Source of the DNA: Rosa chinensis | Lineage: Eukaryota; Streptophyta; Magnoliopsida; Rosales; Rosaceae | Direction of reading: 5' to 3' | Length of the DNA stretch: 64,000 nucleotides | Assembly: GCF_002994745.2 (NCBI RefSeq) | Contig: NW_024387552.1 | Coordinates: forward strand, 62,001-126,000 | Part shown: in pieces, positions 1 through 12,312 of the stretch | Layout: every line of letters begins with the position of its first letter | How positions within the stretch are numbered: position 1 is the stretch's first letter | Notes under the pieces: generated by a model | Database searches by the model: none | What the model saw: only the letters and a program-made list of their open reading frames with translations | Told to the model about the DNA's origin: nothing | Made by a program: the position numbers and the translations under genes

Positions 1-273
1 TTCTGAAAATTTCATGTCTCCAATTACACAACTCGCAAATCCAAACACACAAAACCGAAACAAAAATTGTAAGTAGAGTCATAGTTACACTTTGAAGCTT
101 TCCTCAGCGGCTTAGCAACACGGTGATGAACTCGTCTCTGCTATGGTGGTGGAGCGTCCTTGACTCAGCGCCTAAGAGCTTTGTAGATTGATGGATGGAT
201 GGTGTCACGGTCTTGTAGGTGATGGAAGTTTAAGGAGTGAATTGGGCAGTCTTGGAATGGTTTTTGGCCAGGA

Positions 274-313
274 AGTGATCTTGGCTGGGCAGTGATCTTG
301 GCTGGGCAGTGAT
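274..313. repeat. 17-bp tandem repeat, two copies plus partial
   Basis: AGTGATCTTGGCTGGGC is present twice in direct tandem (274-290, 291-307), followed by a partial third copy. It lies inside LTR I, next to its TATA-like box. Confidence 0.85.
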
Positions 314-336
314 GCAAATTATGTTCTGGGCGTTGC

Positions 337-346
337 CTATTTATAG
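337..346 (-). promoter_or_regulatory. TATA box of LTR I
   Basis: CTATAAATAG on the minus strand is a canonical plant TATA box in the orientation of the LTR. It probably marks the U3/R promoter. Transcription was not tested. Confidence 0.6.
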
Positions 347-424
347 GGAGCATTGGTTGGCTTTCCCAACTGAAACGTCTTCTTTATGGCCTTAACTCCT
401 CTCATAATTGGGCAATTCCTTTAG

Positions 425-605
425 TTTCCAAGCTGAAACGTCTTTCTCTTATTTATTTTCCAGCTGAAACGTCTTTCTCTTTTATTCCTCAACTGAAAAC
501 ATCTTTTCTCCTTTATTCCCCAACTGAAAACGTCTTTCTCTTATTTATTTTCCAGCTGAAACGTCTTTCTCTTTTATTCCTCAACTGAAAACATCTTTCT
601 CCTTT
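425..605. repeat. Tandem repeats in LTR I (AGCTGAAACGTCTTTCTCTT type)
   Basis: At least five copies of a roughly 35-40 bp unit are seen, built on CTGAAA(A)CGTCTTTCTC and separated by TTTATTCCYC spacers. The units form a higher-order repeat of about 120 bp. In LTR orientation the array is upstream of the TATA-like box, so it sits in U3, where such arrays often act as enhancers. That role is inferred from position only. Confidence 0.8.
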
Positions 606-961
606 ATTTCCCTTCTTCATTGCTTGGTCAAATATTTTAATGCTTTATTTTATGACTCCATCATTGTTGTTTCCAAGAGTTCAACCAGGCAACGTTTCCT
701 ACAACAAGCAGGAGAATATCAGATTTTTCTAGAGAAAATAAAGGGAAATTAAAATGTAAAGACCGCAAAAATAGTTGACAGTTAGGAATCCTGATCCAGC
801 TAGGATTTTTCATGAATTTTACTTTTTCCGCCTATTTCACTCCAAACACTCAACAAGACTTTCAAAATGACTTAATGACTCAAAACACTAAACTAAGGGA
901 GAAATAAGGCTAAAATGAGGCACATAATTAATAATATCGTCACACTTTTTTGCTCCTATCA

Positions 962-2808
962 GGGATTGAGGGTACACCTGTCATTGTCAAACAATTAAAC
1001 AATTAAAATTAAAACAAAGTATAAGATTCACAAAGATATTCACAACTATAAACATTGTACACAAAAAGGGGGGATTTTGTTTTTGGTTTTTCGAAAATAA
1101 AACTAAATTAACAAAACAATTAAAATGCAAAACATAAAAATACGAATGGAATGAGAGAACAAAGATCAAAATCAAAACATATGATTAAAATTGACTCAAA
1201 CCCTAATATTGTTCATCTAAGTCATGAGAAAGGAGTTGATCATGTGAAACATTCGAAAGCAAATGAATTCCCATTTTTACTTTTCAATGCTAATTAACCT
1301 AAGCGAAAGCACCTAGATTGATTCTATCAAACATGCAATCAAACCCTAGAAAGCTAGTCAATCATGTCATGTTTAACGCATTACACATAGAGAAAGGCTA
1401 TCAACTCAAGTGTACAACTTAGTATGGAAAAGTCCACCTAATTGCAATCCTCGTTAATTAAATTCGATCTTTGTACAAAACCTTTACTACTTTGATTCAA
1501 GTTTACACAAAACGAAAAGTCGATTCATGTTCTTAAACCTAGCACCAATTATATCAAAACCCTAAGTGTTTGCAACCACATAAGATTAAAGTACAAAAGT
1601 TATCTATAACGCAAATTTAATTAAACAAACCCACATAAGCAACTCTCGAATCACAATAATATGAATCTGAAAATTCTCAATTAATCGTAAAAATTCCAGA
1701 AATTAATATTTGTTCAAACACATATGTCAACTAGTTCATAACCAACGAAATTCAAAGCAAAGGTTACAAAGGAGAATCGGATTACACCGTGAGATGGGGA
1801 TGGTGATGAACGATTGATGTGGTGGTCTCTTGAATCTCGAAAGCAAGCTTCAAGGTTGGAGATGGATGATGGATGCTCACGGCTATGCTTCTTCTCCCTT
1901 GGCCTTGCTTGAACTCGTGGAGATGACTAGAGGATGGAGAAACTCACGGCTATGCTAAGAAGATTTTCTGATTTTTTTCTAAAGTGTATGGTGTTGTTCT
2001 TCTGTTTGATGGTGTGTTGGTGTGTAGAATTGTGTAGAGAATGCTCCTATTTATAGGAGGATGACAACTTAGTCTCCAAGTCTTCAAGATTGATCCACAC
2101 AGCATTAGCCAATCAGAGAACGCCACGTCAGCTCTGCTATGTCATCCAACCAATAAGAAACCTCCAATTTAACACCTTGATTTAGGGAGATTATTTTGAA
2201 TTAATTGCATGATTATTTCTGATTTATCTCCTCAAATAACTATCCAATCATGCCACACAGCTCGACCAATCACAGAATGCCATGTCAGCTCTGTTGAGTC
2301 ATCCAGCCAATCAGAAGCCTCCAAAATAAATCCCATAATCTTTCCAAATATATTATTGCTGATTTTCCCAAGATTTAATCTGATTTTTCTCTTAATTTTC
2401 GGCCAAAATACTCTTGAGTGAAAATAGGAATGAATCTGGACTTGTTTTGGACTTTTTCTCCCTTAAATCTCTCCATGGCATCATTATCCTTGATCATCTC
2501 TTGATTTTTGACATTAACTCCATAATTTCCATGGCAAAATCAGCTTTAATTCCCCATAATATCTCCCACGTCATCATGTGGTCTCCTAATGCCTTCAGGT
2601 TTCCTAGCCTCATCAGGATTCCTGCATTGACTGGGATTCCTAGTCGGACCAGGAAAACTCCATTTCTTCATTTCAACTCATTTCTTCTCCATTTATTTCA
2701 ATGTACCTATAAAATAAAAACTAAATTAAAAATGATTAAATAAAGGAAATAACTAAGAAAAATATGAGGAAATAATTATTAAAACGTCGCATAAAAATGC
2801 TCCTATCA
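962..2808 (-). mobile_element. LTR H (minus), interrupted by LTR I and inserted in A gag
   Basis: It begins mid-LTR at GGGATTGAGGGTACACCTG, a conserved LTR segment, and ends GCTCCTATCA at 2808, the reversed LTR start. Immediately beyond, element A gag resumes on the plus strand. Its TATA box is at 2047-2056. Its first 100 bp or so (the U5 side) must lie left of LTR I, outside the window. It could be a solo LTR or the end of a full minus-strand element. The right target duplication would be GCCTT at 2809-2813. Confidence 0.85.
2047..2056 (-). promoter_or_regulatory. TATA box of LTR H
   Basis: CTATAAATAG on the minus strand, identical to the box in LTR I and at a comparable place in the LTR. 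Confidence 0.6.
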
Positions 2809-5800
2809 GCCTTCATTCCAAGGTCATCTTTTCAAAGGCCTTACATGCCTCCTCCTCAACAAAATTCAAGATCTTCAATGTCTCACTATGACAAGACGTT
2901 GGAGGCCTTGACTAGTTCTACCCAAGCCTTGACAAACTCTACACAGGCTTTGATTCAAGGACAACAGACCCACACCAAGGACATTGCGGAGCTCAAGAAG
3001 CAAATGGTCAAGTTGTGGATTTCATGAGCAAGATCCACGAAACTGGCAAGCTCCCTAGTAACACAATACCTAACCCTAATGTGGAGAATGCATCAGTTGT
3101 GACTACAAGGAGTGGAAGACCATTTGTGGATCAACCCAAGCAACCCAAGAAGGTCCAAATGAGCATAGAAATTGAGAAAGACCAAGACCCCACCAAGTTG
3201 AGTCTTGAGAAGGACCCTGCAACGTCCAAGGAAGAGACAAGGGCGTCCTCACCATTAAAGGCAAAACCGGAAGTATCAGGTAGTAATTCTAACTTAACAA
3301 ATTCGGTTATTGCTAACCCTTCTACTTCTTGCATGCCCTTCCCACGCAGGTTTGCCCAATCTAAGAAGGATCAAAGTGACCAAGCCATCTTGGAAACTTT
3401 CAAGAAGGTGCAAGTGAACCTACCCCTCCTAGAGGCCATCAAGCAAGTCCCTAAGTATGCCAAGTTCCTCAAAGAGCTTGCACTACTAGGAGAGTAAACC
3501 GTGAAAAGGAGGTGGTAAAGGTAAGTGAGAATGTCTCTGCCCTGATTCAGAGGAAGATTCCTCCAAAGTGTAAGGATCCTGGAAGCTTTACTATTCCTTG
3601 TACTATTGGTAACTCTAGATTTAAGAATGCCATGCTAGACCTAGGTGCATCTGTTAATGTTATGCCCTACTCTGTTTATGAAACCCTAGGTCTAGGGAAC
3701 TTAAATCTGACAACGTTATCATTCAGTTAGCTGACAGATCCAATGCATACCCTAGAGGTTTGTTGGAGGATGTGCTTGTACAGGTTAACCATCTTATCTT
3801 CCCAGCTGATTTCTATGTGTTGGAAATGGAGGACTCCCCTGTAAGTTCAACTCCATTGCTTTTGGGACGTCCTTTCTTAAGGACAGCTAGGACGAAGATT
3901 GATGTGTATGAAGGTTCTCTACAATGGAGTTCGATGGTGACATATTGGCTTTAACATTTTTGAAGCCATGAGGTATCCCCTAGAGGTTCATGATGCTTTC
4001 TACTGATATTTTGGATGAACTTGCGCAGAAAATGTTTGACATCATGCAGGATACCTTAGTCACTACCCTTGAGAGTGGGTAGGCTATACAAAGGAAGGAT
4101 CACCATTTCAGAGGACAAGTTGAAAGACACTTGTGAGGAGAAAATCATTGAAAACGTCTCCTTCCTTGAGGCATCTCCCTATCTAGGTAAGTCTATTTCT
4201 CCCTTGTCCATTCAGTTATCCACTAACAAGACTTTACCTTCAGTGGTCCAGGCCCCAGAACTTGAGCTAAACCTCTTCCAGACCATTTGAAGTATGTCTA
4301 CTTAGGGACAAGGAGACCTTACCAGTGATTGTGTCCTCTGCACTAACAATACACAAGAAGAGAAGTTGGTGGAAATGCTGAGCAACACAAGACCGCCATA
4401 GGATGGACATTGGCGGACATCAAGGGAATCAGCCCTACAACTTGCGTCCATAGGATACTTCTGGAGGAGGGTCTAAACCCACTAGAGAGGCTCAACGTCG
4501 TCTCAACCCTCCAATGATGGAAGTAGTGAAGAAGGAGGTTATCAAACTCCTTGATTGTGGGTAATCTACCCCATTTCAGACTCCAAGTGGGTCTCCCCAG
4601 TTCAGGTCGTGCCCAAGAAATCTGGAATCACTGTGGTAAAGAATGCTGATAACGAACTGTGCCTCAAAGGACAGTCACAGCCACAGAGTATGCATTGACT
4701 ATAGGAGGCTCAACGCAACTACAAGGAAAGACCATTTTCCTTGCCATTCATTGATCAGATGCTTGAGCGCCTAGCTGGACATGACTACTACTGCTTCCTG
4801 GATGGATACTCTGGTTACAACCAGATTGCAATTGCAAATGAAGATCAAGAGAAGACAACCTTCACTTGCCCCTTTGGAACGTTTGCTTATAGACGTATGC
4901 CCTTCGGACTTTGCAACGCTCCAGGTACTTTCAGAGGTGTATGGTAAGTATCTTTCAGATTATATTGAGAAAATCATAGAGGTATTCATGGATGACATTT
5001 CAGTTTTTGGAAAGAATTTGATGATTGTCTTAATAATCTGGAATAATTCTGAAACGTTGCATGGAAACTAACCTTGTCTTAAACTGGGAAAAATGCCATT
5101 TTATGGTTAAACAAGGAATAGTTCTAGACATATTGTCTCTGCTAGGGTATAGAGGTTGATAAAGCCAAGGTTGATATTGTGCGTCACTTACCCTCTCCCA
5201 CTTCTGTGAGAGAGATTCGTTCTTTCCTTGGTCATGCAGGTTTTTACAGGAGGTTCATCAAGGACTTCTCCAAAATTCGAGACCCTTATGTCAACTACTC
5301 CAGAAGGATGTGCCATTTCACTTTGACAAGGAGTGTCAAGAAGCTTTTGACAAGCTTAAGGAGTTGTGACGTCTGCCCCCATCATGTTACCTCCAGACTG
5401 GTCTTTGCCCTTTGAGTTGATGTTGATGCCTCTGACTATGCAGTGGAGCTGTTTTGGGGCAAAGGAAGGACAAGCTACCCTATGCCATCTACTACGCCTC
5501 AAGGACTCTCAATGATGCACAAATGAACTACTCCACCACAGAGAAAGAGCTCCTTGCAGTTGTCTTTGCCCTTGAGAAGTTTCGCTCTTATTTACTTGTA
5601 CCAAGTTACTATCTTTACTGACCATGCGGCTTGAAATACTTGATGACCAAGAAGGAGGCGAAACCAAGGCTCATCAGATGGATCCTACTCTTGCAAGAAT
5701 TCGACGTGAAATCAAGGACAAGAAGGGTAGTGAGAACGTGGTAGCTGACACTTGAGTCGCTTAGTGCATGCAGAAGATTATCTCCCTCTGGTGGAGACAT

Positions 5801-7116
5801 TTCCAGATGAGCAACTCTTGACTTCAGTAAGTGAACCATGGTATGCAGATATTGTGAACTATATGTGTCTAGAAATTCCTGATACCATGTCACGTGCTCA
5901 TAGAGATAGGCTTAAGAAAACTGTTAAGCACTATGTTTGGGAGAACCTTACCTATGGAAATATTGTTCTATCAATTGATTAGAAGATGTGTGCCTGAACA
6001 TGAACATAATGCTATACTTCTATGCCATTCTAAAGCATGTGGGGGACACTTTGGGTCTAAGAAGACTGCGTTTAAGGTACTAGAGTCTGGTTCTATTGGC
6101 CAACATTGTTAGGATGCACATGCCTATTGTTTAACTTGTGATAAGTGCCAAAGAACAGGAAACCTAGGCCCTAGAGATCAAATGCCTTGACTAATATCAT
6201 AACTGTTGAAATCTTGATGTTTGGGTATAGATTTCATGGGACCTTTCCCATCATCTTTTGGGTTCATATATATCTTACTTGCAGTGGACTATTTTCCAAA
6301 TGGGTGGAAGCAAAGGCCACTAGAACTAATGACTCTAAGGTTTTGCAGATTTTATCAAGTCTAACATCTTTAGCAGGTTGGAATGCCTAGAGTTCTCATT
6401 AGTGATGGGGATCCCATTTTGCAATAGGACGATTGAGGCTCTCTTGAAGAGATATGATGTGACACATAAGGTTTCTACACCTTATCACCCCCAAACTAGT
6501 GGGCAGGCGGAGGTCTCTAATCGCCAGATCAAGGGATATTGGAGAAGACTGTGAACCCAACAGGAAGGACTGGTCCTTGCGTCTAGAGGATGCTTTGTGG
6601 GCCTACAGAACTGCATACAAAACTCCCATAGGTATGTCACCATATCGAATTGTCTATGGCAAACCTTGCCATTTACCTGTGGAGTTAGAGCATAGAGCTT
6701 GGTGGGCTGTGAAGCAGTTCAACATGGATATTGATGCAGCTGGGCTTCATAGGAAGTTGCAATTGCAAGAGTTAGAGGAGATTAGGAATGATGCCTTCGA
6801 AAGTGCTAAGATTTACAAGGATAAGACTAAGGCATTCCATGATAAAATGATTCGAAGGAAGACTTTTGTTGTGGGTCAAAAAGTTCTTCTCTTCCATTCT
6901 CGTCTCAAACTCTTCCCAGGTAAGCTTCGTTCTCGTTGGATTGGGCCTTTTGTTATCACTCATGTGTTTCCTCATGGAGCTGTGCAGATAAAGAGTGAAC
7001 AAACAGGCAACGAGTTCAAAGTGAATGGCCATCGCTTGAAGCCTTACTATGAGGCATTTGTGGAACATGAAGTGGAGGATGTACCCCTCCAAAACGTTCC
7101 AAACCCTGAGGATTAA
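2809..7116 (+). pseudogene. gag-pol remnant of element A
   Basis: In order: gag C-terminal linker (2809-3500, SSTQALTNSTQALIQGQQTH), protease with [12 protein letters not shown] near 3632-3660, RT with [11 protein letters not shown] (about 4795) and a metal-binding FMDD reading FMDDI (about 4987), RNase H (about 5410-5640), integrase zinc finger (about 5990-6160), DD35E core (about 6190-6530) and C-terminus ending VPNPED at 7116. It would make structural protein and replication enzymes, but reading passes through at least a dozen frame changes, nearly all single-base losses, so it is dead as written. The longest open stretch is the integrase C-terminus (6499-7116). The N-terminal half of gag is missing because LTR H interrupts it. 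Loss is heaviest between about 3950 and 6550. Confidence 0.9.
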
Positions 7117-7163
7117 ATGGAGGTACAAGTCTAGGCTGAAAGACTATAAACATTAAGCGCTGC

Positions 7164-7179
7164 TTGGGAGGCAACCCAA
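7164..7179 (+). other. Conserved 3' hairpin after pol stop (A)
   Basis: TTGGG-AGGCAA-CCCAA, a 5-bp stem with a 6-nt loop, lies about 50 nt after the pol stop and just after AGCGCTGC. The same element occurs in B, D and G (see finding). Confidence 0.7.
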
Positions 7180-9078
7180 TTCTGAAGTAGCTGTGGAGGA
7201 GTCGTCAACGCAGATTTGCTTTCTCTCTCCCTTTTACTTCTCAAATTCTTCTTTGTTTTATAGTTATTTTCGTAAATTCCATCCCTATATGCTTAAGTAT
7301 TTCATTGCATGCTTTTTCTTGATTACATTGAGGACAATGCAATATTTAAGTGTGGGGGAAGGGATTTACACTTTATCTTGAGTCATATATTGAAAAATAC
7401 AAAAAAAAAAATTGAAAAATGTCAAAAATTTAAAAAATTTCGTTGCTTTTGTTTTTGTTTGAGTCTTAGGATGCCCTTTCAACTGTCTAGGATGATTCTA
7501 TATCTCTGAAATCATGACTAAAAGAGGATCACAAAATTGAGATGATTTAAAATGGTATTCTTTGGTTAATTGAGATATATGAAAAATATATGCCTTGTAG
7601 TGGATATGGATTTCGAAACTTTGGTACAGAATATGAGCATGTTAAGATGAGTTTTGATTCATATAAACCCATGTGAGATAATTGAGCCATGTCCCTTTTT
7701 CTTGGAGTGAATCGAAAATATATATTCTTAATTTCTTGGCGATGTTTTGATGATCTCATTATTCTTTCATCTTGATTGACTACTTGCCATAGATTAAGTT
7801 TGATGGACTAGAGAATGCTAGAATTCGCTCTTGTGCTTGTTGAGACGTTATATCAATACATGGCCCTGATTCTGGAAGGGATAGAGGCATCCTAGGAATT
7901 ACCACCATTGCCATATAAACTTGTGTCCCTATTTGTGCCCGTCGTGGGACTCCCCTAGATAAGCCCCTTTGAGCCTACATTAAGCCTTTTCGTTCATCAC
8001 CCTAAAATCCTTAACCATGAAGCTTAGTATATAACAACCCTACCCTTTGTTCTAAGAACTTAGTGGAGCTATCTTTTGAGACATACTACATGGGTTTGGT
8101 GCTAAGGATGAAATTGAGAAGAGGTTAAAGTTCAAGTGTGGGGGTAGACTTGTCCATAAAGAAAAAAAAATATGTGAAAGCCGTGAAAAATGAAAAGAAA
8201 AGAAAAAAAATGTACGGCTAGAAAAGAAAAGAAAGAAATATTTATGGATTTTAGTCCCCCATACTTAGTGATTTTGGAGTTTACTTTGAAATGAAGGCCT
8301 ATTAAAGAAAAATTTGACCTTTGTCCATTCACTATAGTTCAGGGAAGTTTACAATGAAGATTGGGCCCAACATGAAGACATTAGGCCCCTTTTATGTTAC
8401 CTCTAGGGAAGTGACGTTTTTGCAATGCATTGGTGGATTTCTTGTGGTCTCTACATTTACATGTGCTCTGCTAGGTTTTTAGGACACTTTGATAAATCCT
8501 TACCCTTCATTTCTTAAAACCTTGAGCCTTGGCCCCATTACAACCTTTAAGAAGACCTTCTTGATCCTTAAGATGGGACAGCCCTTGATGTGGAGATGAG
8601 TTACAAGAGTTGAACCTATGGCTTGGGTCCATCTGTGCAAGTAGTTGGTATCCTTCATGAGATCTTTAAAGAAAATTATACATGTGCTTTCGTTTCTTGA
8701 ATTATGTGATATACTTGCTATCTTTCACATATACTTGAGTGTATAAGCTTTTAAGCATTGCCATGATCTGAGAGAAGAAAGAGTGGATATAACTTGTGAG
8801 GAGTTGAATCATACTTGTTTGAAGCATGCTTAACAGAAACCATCACCATTGTTCCAACCAAGTCCTACTTGTGTATGTGAAGATTATGTGTTTCAATTAA
8901 CTCTCGAATGCCTAAACATTTATTCTTGGTGAAGTGCTAATCTTGGTGTTGTGAAAGTAAGAGATTGCTGAGACAAAAAGTTGAAGGGCTATAGAGTCTG
9001 TTTCGTGTCAAGTCTTTAATTTTCGTTGAGTCTTAGTGTGTGTCTTAGTGTGATTTTGCTAAGGGACTAGCAAAAGCT

Positions 9079-9093
9079 AAGTGTGGGGGAATT
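9079..9093 (+). promoter_or_regulatory. Polypurine tract of element A
   Basis: AAGTGTGGGGGAATT sits directly before the TGATAGGAGC LTR start. In this family it would be the RNase H-resistant primer for plus-strand DNA synthesis. The same sequence precedes the 3' LTRs of B, D and G. Confidence 0.85.
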
Positions 9094-11371
9094 TGATAGG
9101 AGCATTTTAATGCGACGTTTTAACTGCATTTCCCTACATTTTCTGCGTTATTTCCTTAATAAAACCCTGTTTAGGAAAGTTTCCATTCTTTGATTGGGAA
9201 AGTTCCTATTTGTAGAAAGTTTCTATTTTCGGTAGTTTCTATTTTTCATTTTTAGAAAGTTTCCCATTTTCAGTTTAGGAAAGTTGCCATTTTTCATTTT
9301 AGGAAAGTTTCTATTTTTCTTACTAGTTTCTATTTTCAGGTCCTTGTCACAAATGAGCTGAAACGAGCTCACAAATGGAGAGAGAAGCTAGCCAACGTTG
9401 GAGGGAGACAAGATGAAGTACAAAGGGAAGCACAAATGAGCAGAAATGAAGAAAAGAAGTTTTCCTGGTCCAACCAGGAAACCCTGTCCAGAAAAGGAAA
9501 GCTTGCCAAAACAAGACTCTTGAGCCAACCATGAATGGAGATCGAATTAATGAAGTGACATGGCATGAGAGAAGCTCTTGAAGACTCTAGAAATGATAGA
9601 GGTGACGCATGAGGCCCAAAAACTCTCAAGACTGTTGGATTTCGGCTAATTGGATAAAAGCCCACAAGAGCCCCATGAACTAGGGTTTGTGACGCAAACC
9701 CTACCCTAAAGATGTTTTGCCGTGAATTTGCAGAGAGAAACAAGGAGGTGACGTGAAAATCAAGAAATTAAAAGGATTTCTAGGGAGATTTTCTAGGGCT
9801 ATTTTTATGGAAATAAATCAAGAGATAAACCCTAGAAGACCCTAGCCGTCCAAGCCAAGAGGAAAACAAGGGAATGCCGTGCAAACCCTAGGAATTCGGC
9901 CAAGAGATAATGAGAGAGAAATTAGGGTTTTGCCGTGAGGAAAAATCAGAAAAATAAAGAATTCGTGGAGATTCTTAGGGAGCTTTTAAAGGAAAGAGAA
10001 TATGTGTTGAACACAAAAAGCTCTCAAGGAGTCTAGGTTCATCCCCCTTTTATTCTCTAAATATATTGTTGCGAAATTGTGTATAAAATCAGAAATTATC
10101 TACATATTTCGGCAAGAATTATTTAGGAATTAATATTGGAATTTGTGATTGGTTGCACCACTTCATAGGCTTATGTGCACAATCATTGGAGGAAAATATG
10201 TGGAAAAGCAAGCAATAGCCGTGAGCTTTCTAAGGTTTTGACGCATGGAACCTAGGGCCGTCCCCTATATATTCCTCTCTTCTCTCAACGTCAAGGATTC
10301 CACACTTTTGCATTTACACTTTGAGAAAAAAATCAGAAACTCTCTCTAGCTAGCCGTCTCTTCTCCATCCTCTAGGGCAACCACGAAGTTCAAGCAAGGC
10401 CAAGGAAAAGAGACAAGCCGTGCACACATCCATCACCATCCTTGAAGATTGCTTCGAAATTCAAGAGACCATTCATCACTTCATTCATCTCATCTTCATC
10501 ACGGTGTAATCCGATTCTCTTGTAACCTTGCTTTGTAATTTTCGTTGTTATACCTTAGTTGACACAATGTTTGAACAAGTATTTATTTCTGAAATTTATG
10601 ATTAATTGTTAATTTCAGATTCATATATTGCGATTTATGGTTGCTTTGTGTGAGTGTTTGATTAAATTTGCATATAGAAATCTTTTGTATGATAATCTGA
10701 TGGTTCGAAACATTTAGGTTTTTATGTGAATGTTGCTACGAATTGAGAACATGATCAACTTTTTGTTTTGTGTCTTGAATCGATAAGTAGTAAGGTTTTG
10801 TACAAAACCGAATTTAATCAAAGAAGATTGCAATTAGGTGGACTTTTCATACTAAGTTGCACATTGAGTTGATAGCCTTTCTAGGTGCTTAATGCGTTAA
10901 ACATGACATGATTGACTACTTTCTAGGGTTGATTGCATGTTTGATAGATTAATCTAGGTGCTTTCGCTTAGTTAATTAGCATTGAAAGTAAATATGGAAA
11001 TTGTTTGCTTATGAACATTTCACATGATCAACTCCTCTTGCATGACTATGATGAACAATGATGAACTGAATCAATTTTAATCATGAGTTTCGACTTGATC
11101 TTTGTTCTCACATCCCATTTGTATTTTTATGTTTTTGCATTTTAATTATTTTTTAACTTAGTTAATCAAAACCAAAACCAAAAATCCCCCTTTTCGTAAA
11201 TATGTATATATTTGTTATATTTTGTAAATATTAACTTTGTTTTAATTTTAATTGTTTAATGTTTGACAATGACAGGGTACCCTCAATCCCCGGAATAGAA
11301 CGATCCCTATTTACTTTATACTACTAATGACATTTCAGGGTTAAATTGGTCGCTCAACAAAAGCGACACCA
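9094..11371 (+). mobile_element. 3' LTR of element A
   Basis: Starts TGATAGGAGC right after the polypurine tract and ends AAGCGACACCA. U3 is rich in repeats of GAAAGTTTCTATTTT (about 9170-9350), a TATA box (CTATATATT) lies at about 10265, and the conserved GTACCCTCAATCCCCGGAA block lies near 11277. A GTCGCT/AGCGAC hairpin (11349-11367) marks the U5 end. Length is about 2.28 kb, matching F and slightly longer than D. Confidence 0.85.
10265..10273 (+). promoter_or_regulatory. TATA box of A 3' LTR
   Basis: CTATATATT follows GGCCGTCCC, at the same relative place as in F and D. Confidence 0.6.
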
Positions 11372-12312
11372 AGGCCAACACGATATTCAAGCAAGGCAAG
11401 AAGAAAGACAAAGCCGTGCACATCATCCATCACCACCTTGAAAGCTTTCGAATCAAGAGCCATTCATCACTTCACTCATCTCATTCATCACGGTGTAATC
11501 CATTCTCTGTAACTGCTTGTATTTCGTTGGTATGCCTTAGTCATAATGTTTGAACAAATATTGATTTCTGAAATTTTATGATTATTGTTAATTTCAATCA
11601 TATATTGTGATTTATGGTGCTTTGTTGAGTGTTTGATTAATTGATGATAGAAATCTTTTGATGATAATCTTGAATGGTTCGAAACATTTAGGGTTTTTAT
11701 GTGAATGGCTACGAATTGGAACATGGATCAACTTTTGTTTGGTTCTTGAACGATAAGTATAAAGTTTTGTACAAAACCGAATTAATCAAAGAAGATGCAA
11801 TTAGTGACTTTTTCATACTAAGTTGCACATTCGATTGATAGCCTTTCTAGTGCTTAATGCGTAACATACATGATTGACATTCTAGGTTTGATTGCATGTT
11901 TGATAGATTAGTCTAGTGCTTTCGCTAGTTAATAGCATTGAAAGTAATTATGGGAAATTGTTTGCTTGAACTTTCACATGATCAACTCCTCTTGCATGAC
12001 TACGATGAACATGTGAATTTGAATTGATTTTAATTATATATTCGGTTTGATTTTGTTCTTGATCCCATTTATAATTTATCTTTGGCATTTTAATTATTTT
12101 CTAACTTAGTTTAATTTTCGGAAACCAAATCAATATATTCCCCCTTTTTTGTAATATGTCCTATATTGTGTAAATAATATACTGTTTTAATTTTAATTGT
12201 TTGATTGTTTGACAATGACAGGGTACCTCAATCCCCGGAATAGAACGATCCTATTTACTTTATACTACTAATGACATTTCAGGGTTAAATTATGCTCCCT
12301 AAAGCGACATCA
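11372..12312 (+). mobile_element. LTR J (plus), 3' part only
   Basis: This segment repeats the last 0.95 kb of the LTR just upstream (equivalent to about 10376-11371), from the TTCAAGCAAGG block to the end AAAGCGACATCA. It differs from that copy by substitutions as well as many single-base losses, so it is a different LTR and not a recent tandem copy. The simplest reading is a plus LTR inserted in C's integrase and itself split by element A. Its 5' part would lie left of the window. Its right flank is CCAAT (12313-12317). A local duplication or assembly join is the alternative. Confidence 0.65.

Larger units (their letters stand above)
1..961 (-). mobile_element. LTR I (minus), partial: cut by window edge
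   Basis: The right end reads GCTCCTATCA, the reverse complement of the TGATAGGAGC LTR start shared by all elements here, and it abuts LTR H in mid-sequence. A minus-strand TATA-like box lies at 337-346. The body is more diverged than the other LTRs and resembles the G-type LTR only near its end. There is no coding capacity. Whether it is a solo LTR or the 5' LTR of a full minus-strand element cannot be told, because its other end lies outside the window. The right-hand target duplication would be GGGAT at 962-966. Confidence 0.75.
7117..9093 (+). other. 3' UTR of element A, no env-like ORF
   Basis: Non-coding stretch between the pol stop and the 3' LTR. It holds a TTGGG/CCCAA hairpin at 7164-7179 and three polypurine-like tracts (7348-7364, 8134-8147 and the LTR-adjacent one at 9079-9093). 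No long open frame is present, so the env-like gene known from some Athila relatives is absent. It aligns throughout with the 3' UTRs of B and D, but lacks the extra cassette seen in D at about 54440. Confidence 0.8.
2809..11371 (+). mobile_element. Element A (plus): 3' part, gag to 3' LTR
   Basis: This is the right-hand part of an Athila-like element: gag from its middle, then protease, RT, RNase H, integrase, a 2-kb 3' UTR, polypurine tract and 3' LTR. The 5' half lies left of LTR H, outside the window. The 3' LTR ends AAGCGACACCA (ATCA changed to ACCA) and is followed directly by the inside of another plus LTR (J), so A is best read as inserted in J. The right target duplication would be AGGCC at 11372-11376; the left copy is not in view. 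Confidence 0.8.

Noticed and set aside
425..605. CRISPR-like repeat array
   Set aside because: Units are near-tandem, imperfect and AT-rich, without unique spacers, and sit in a plant LTR.
7117..9093. Env-like third ORF, as in some Athila relatives
   Set aside because: No long open frame or membrane-type protein is visible in the 3' UTRs of A, B, D or G.
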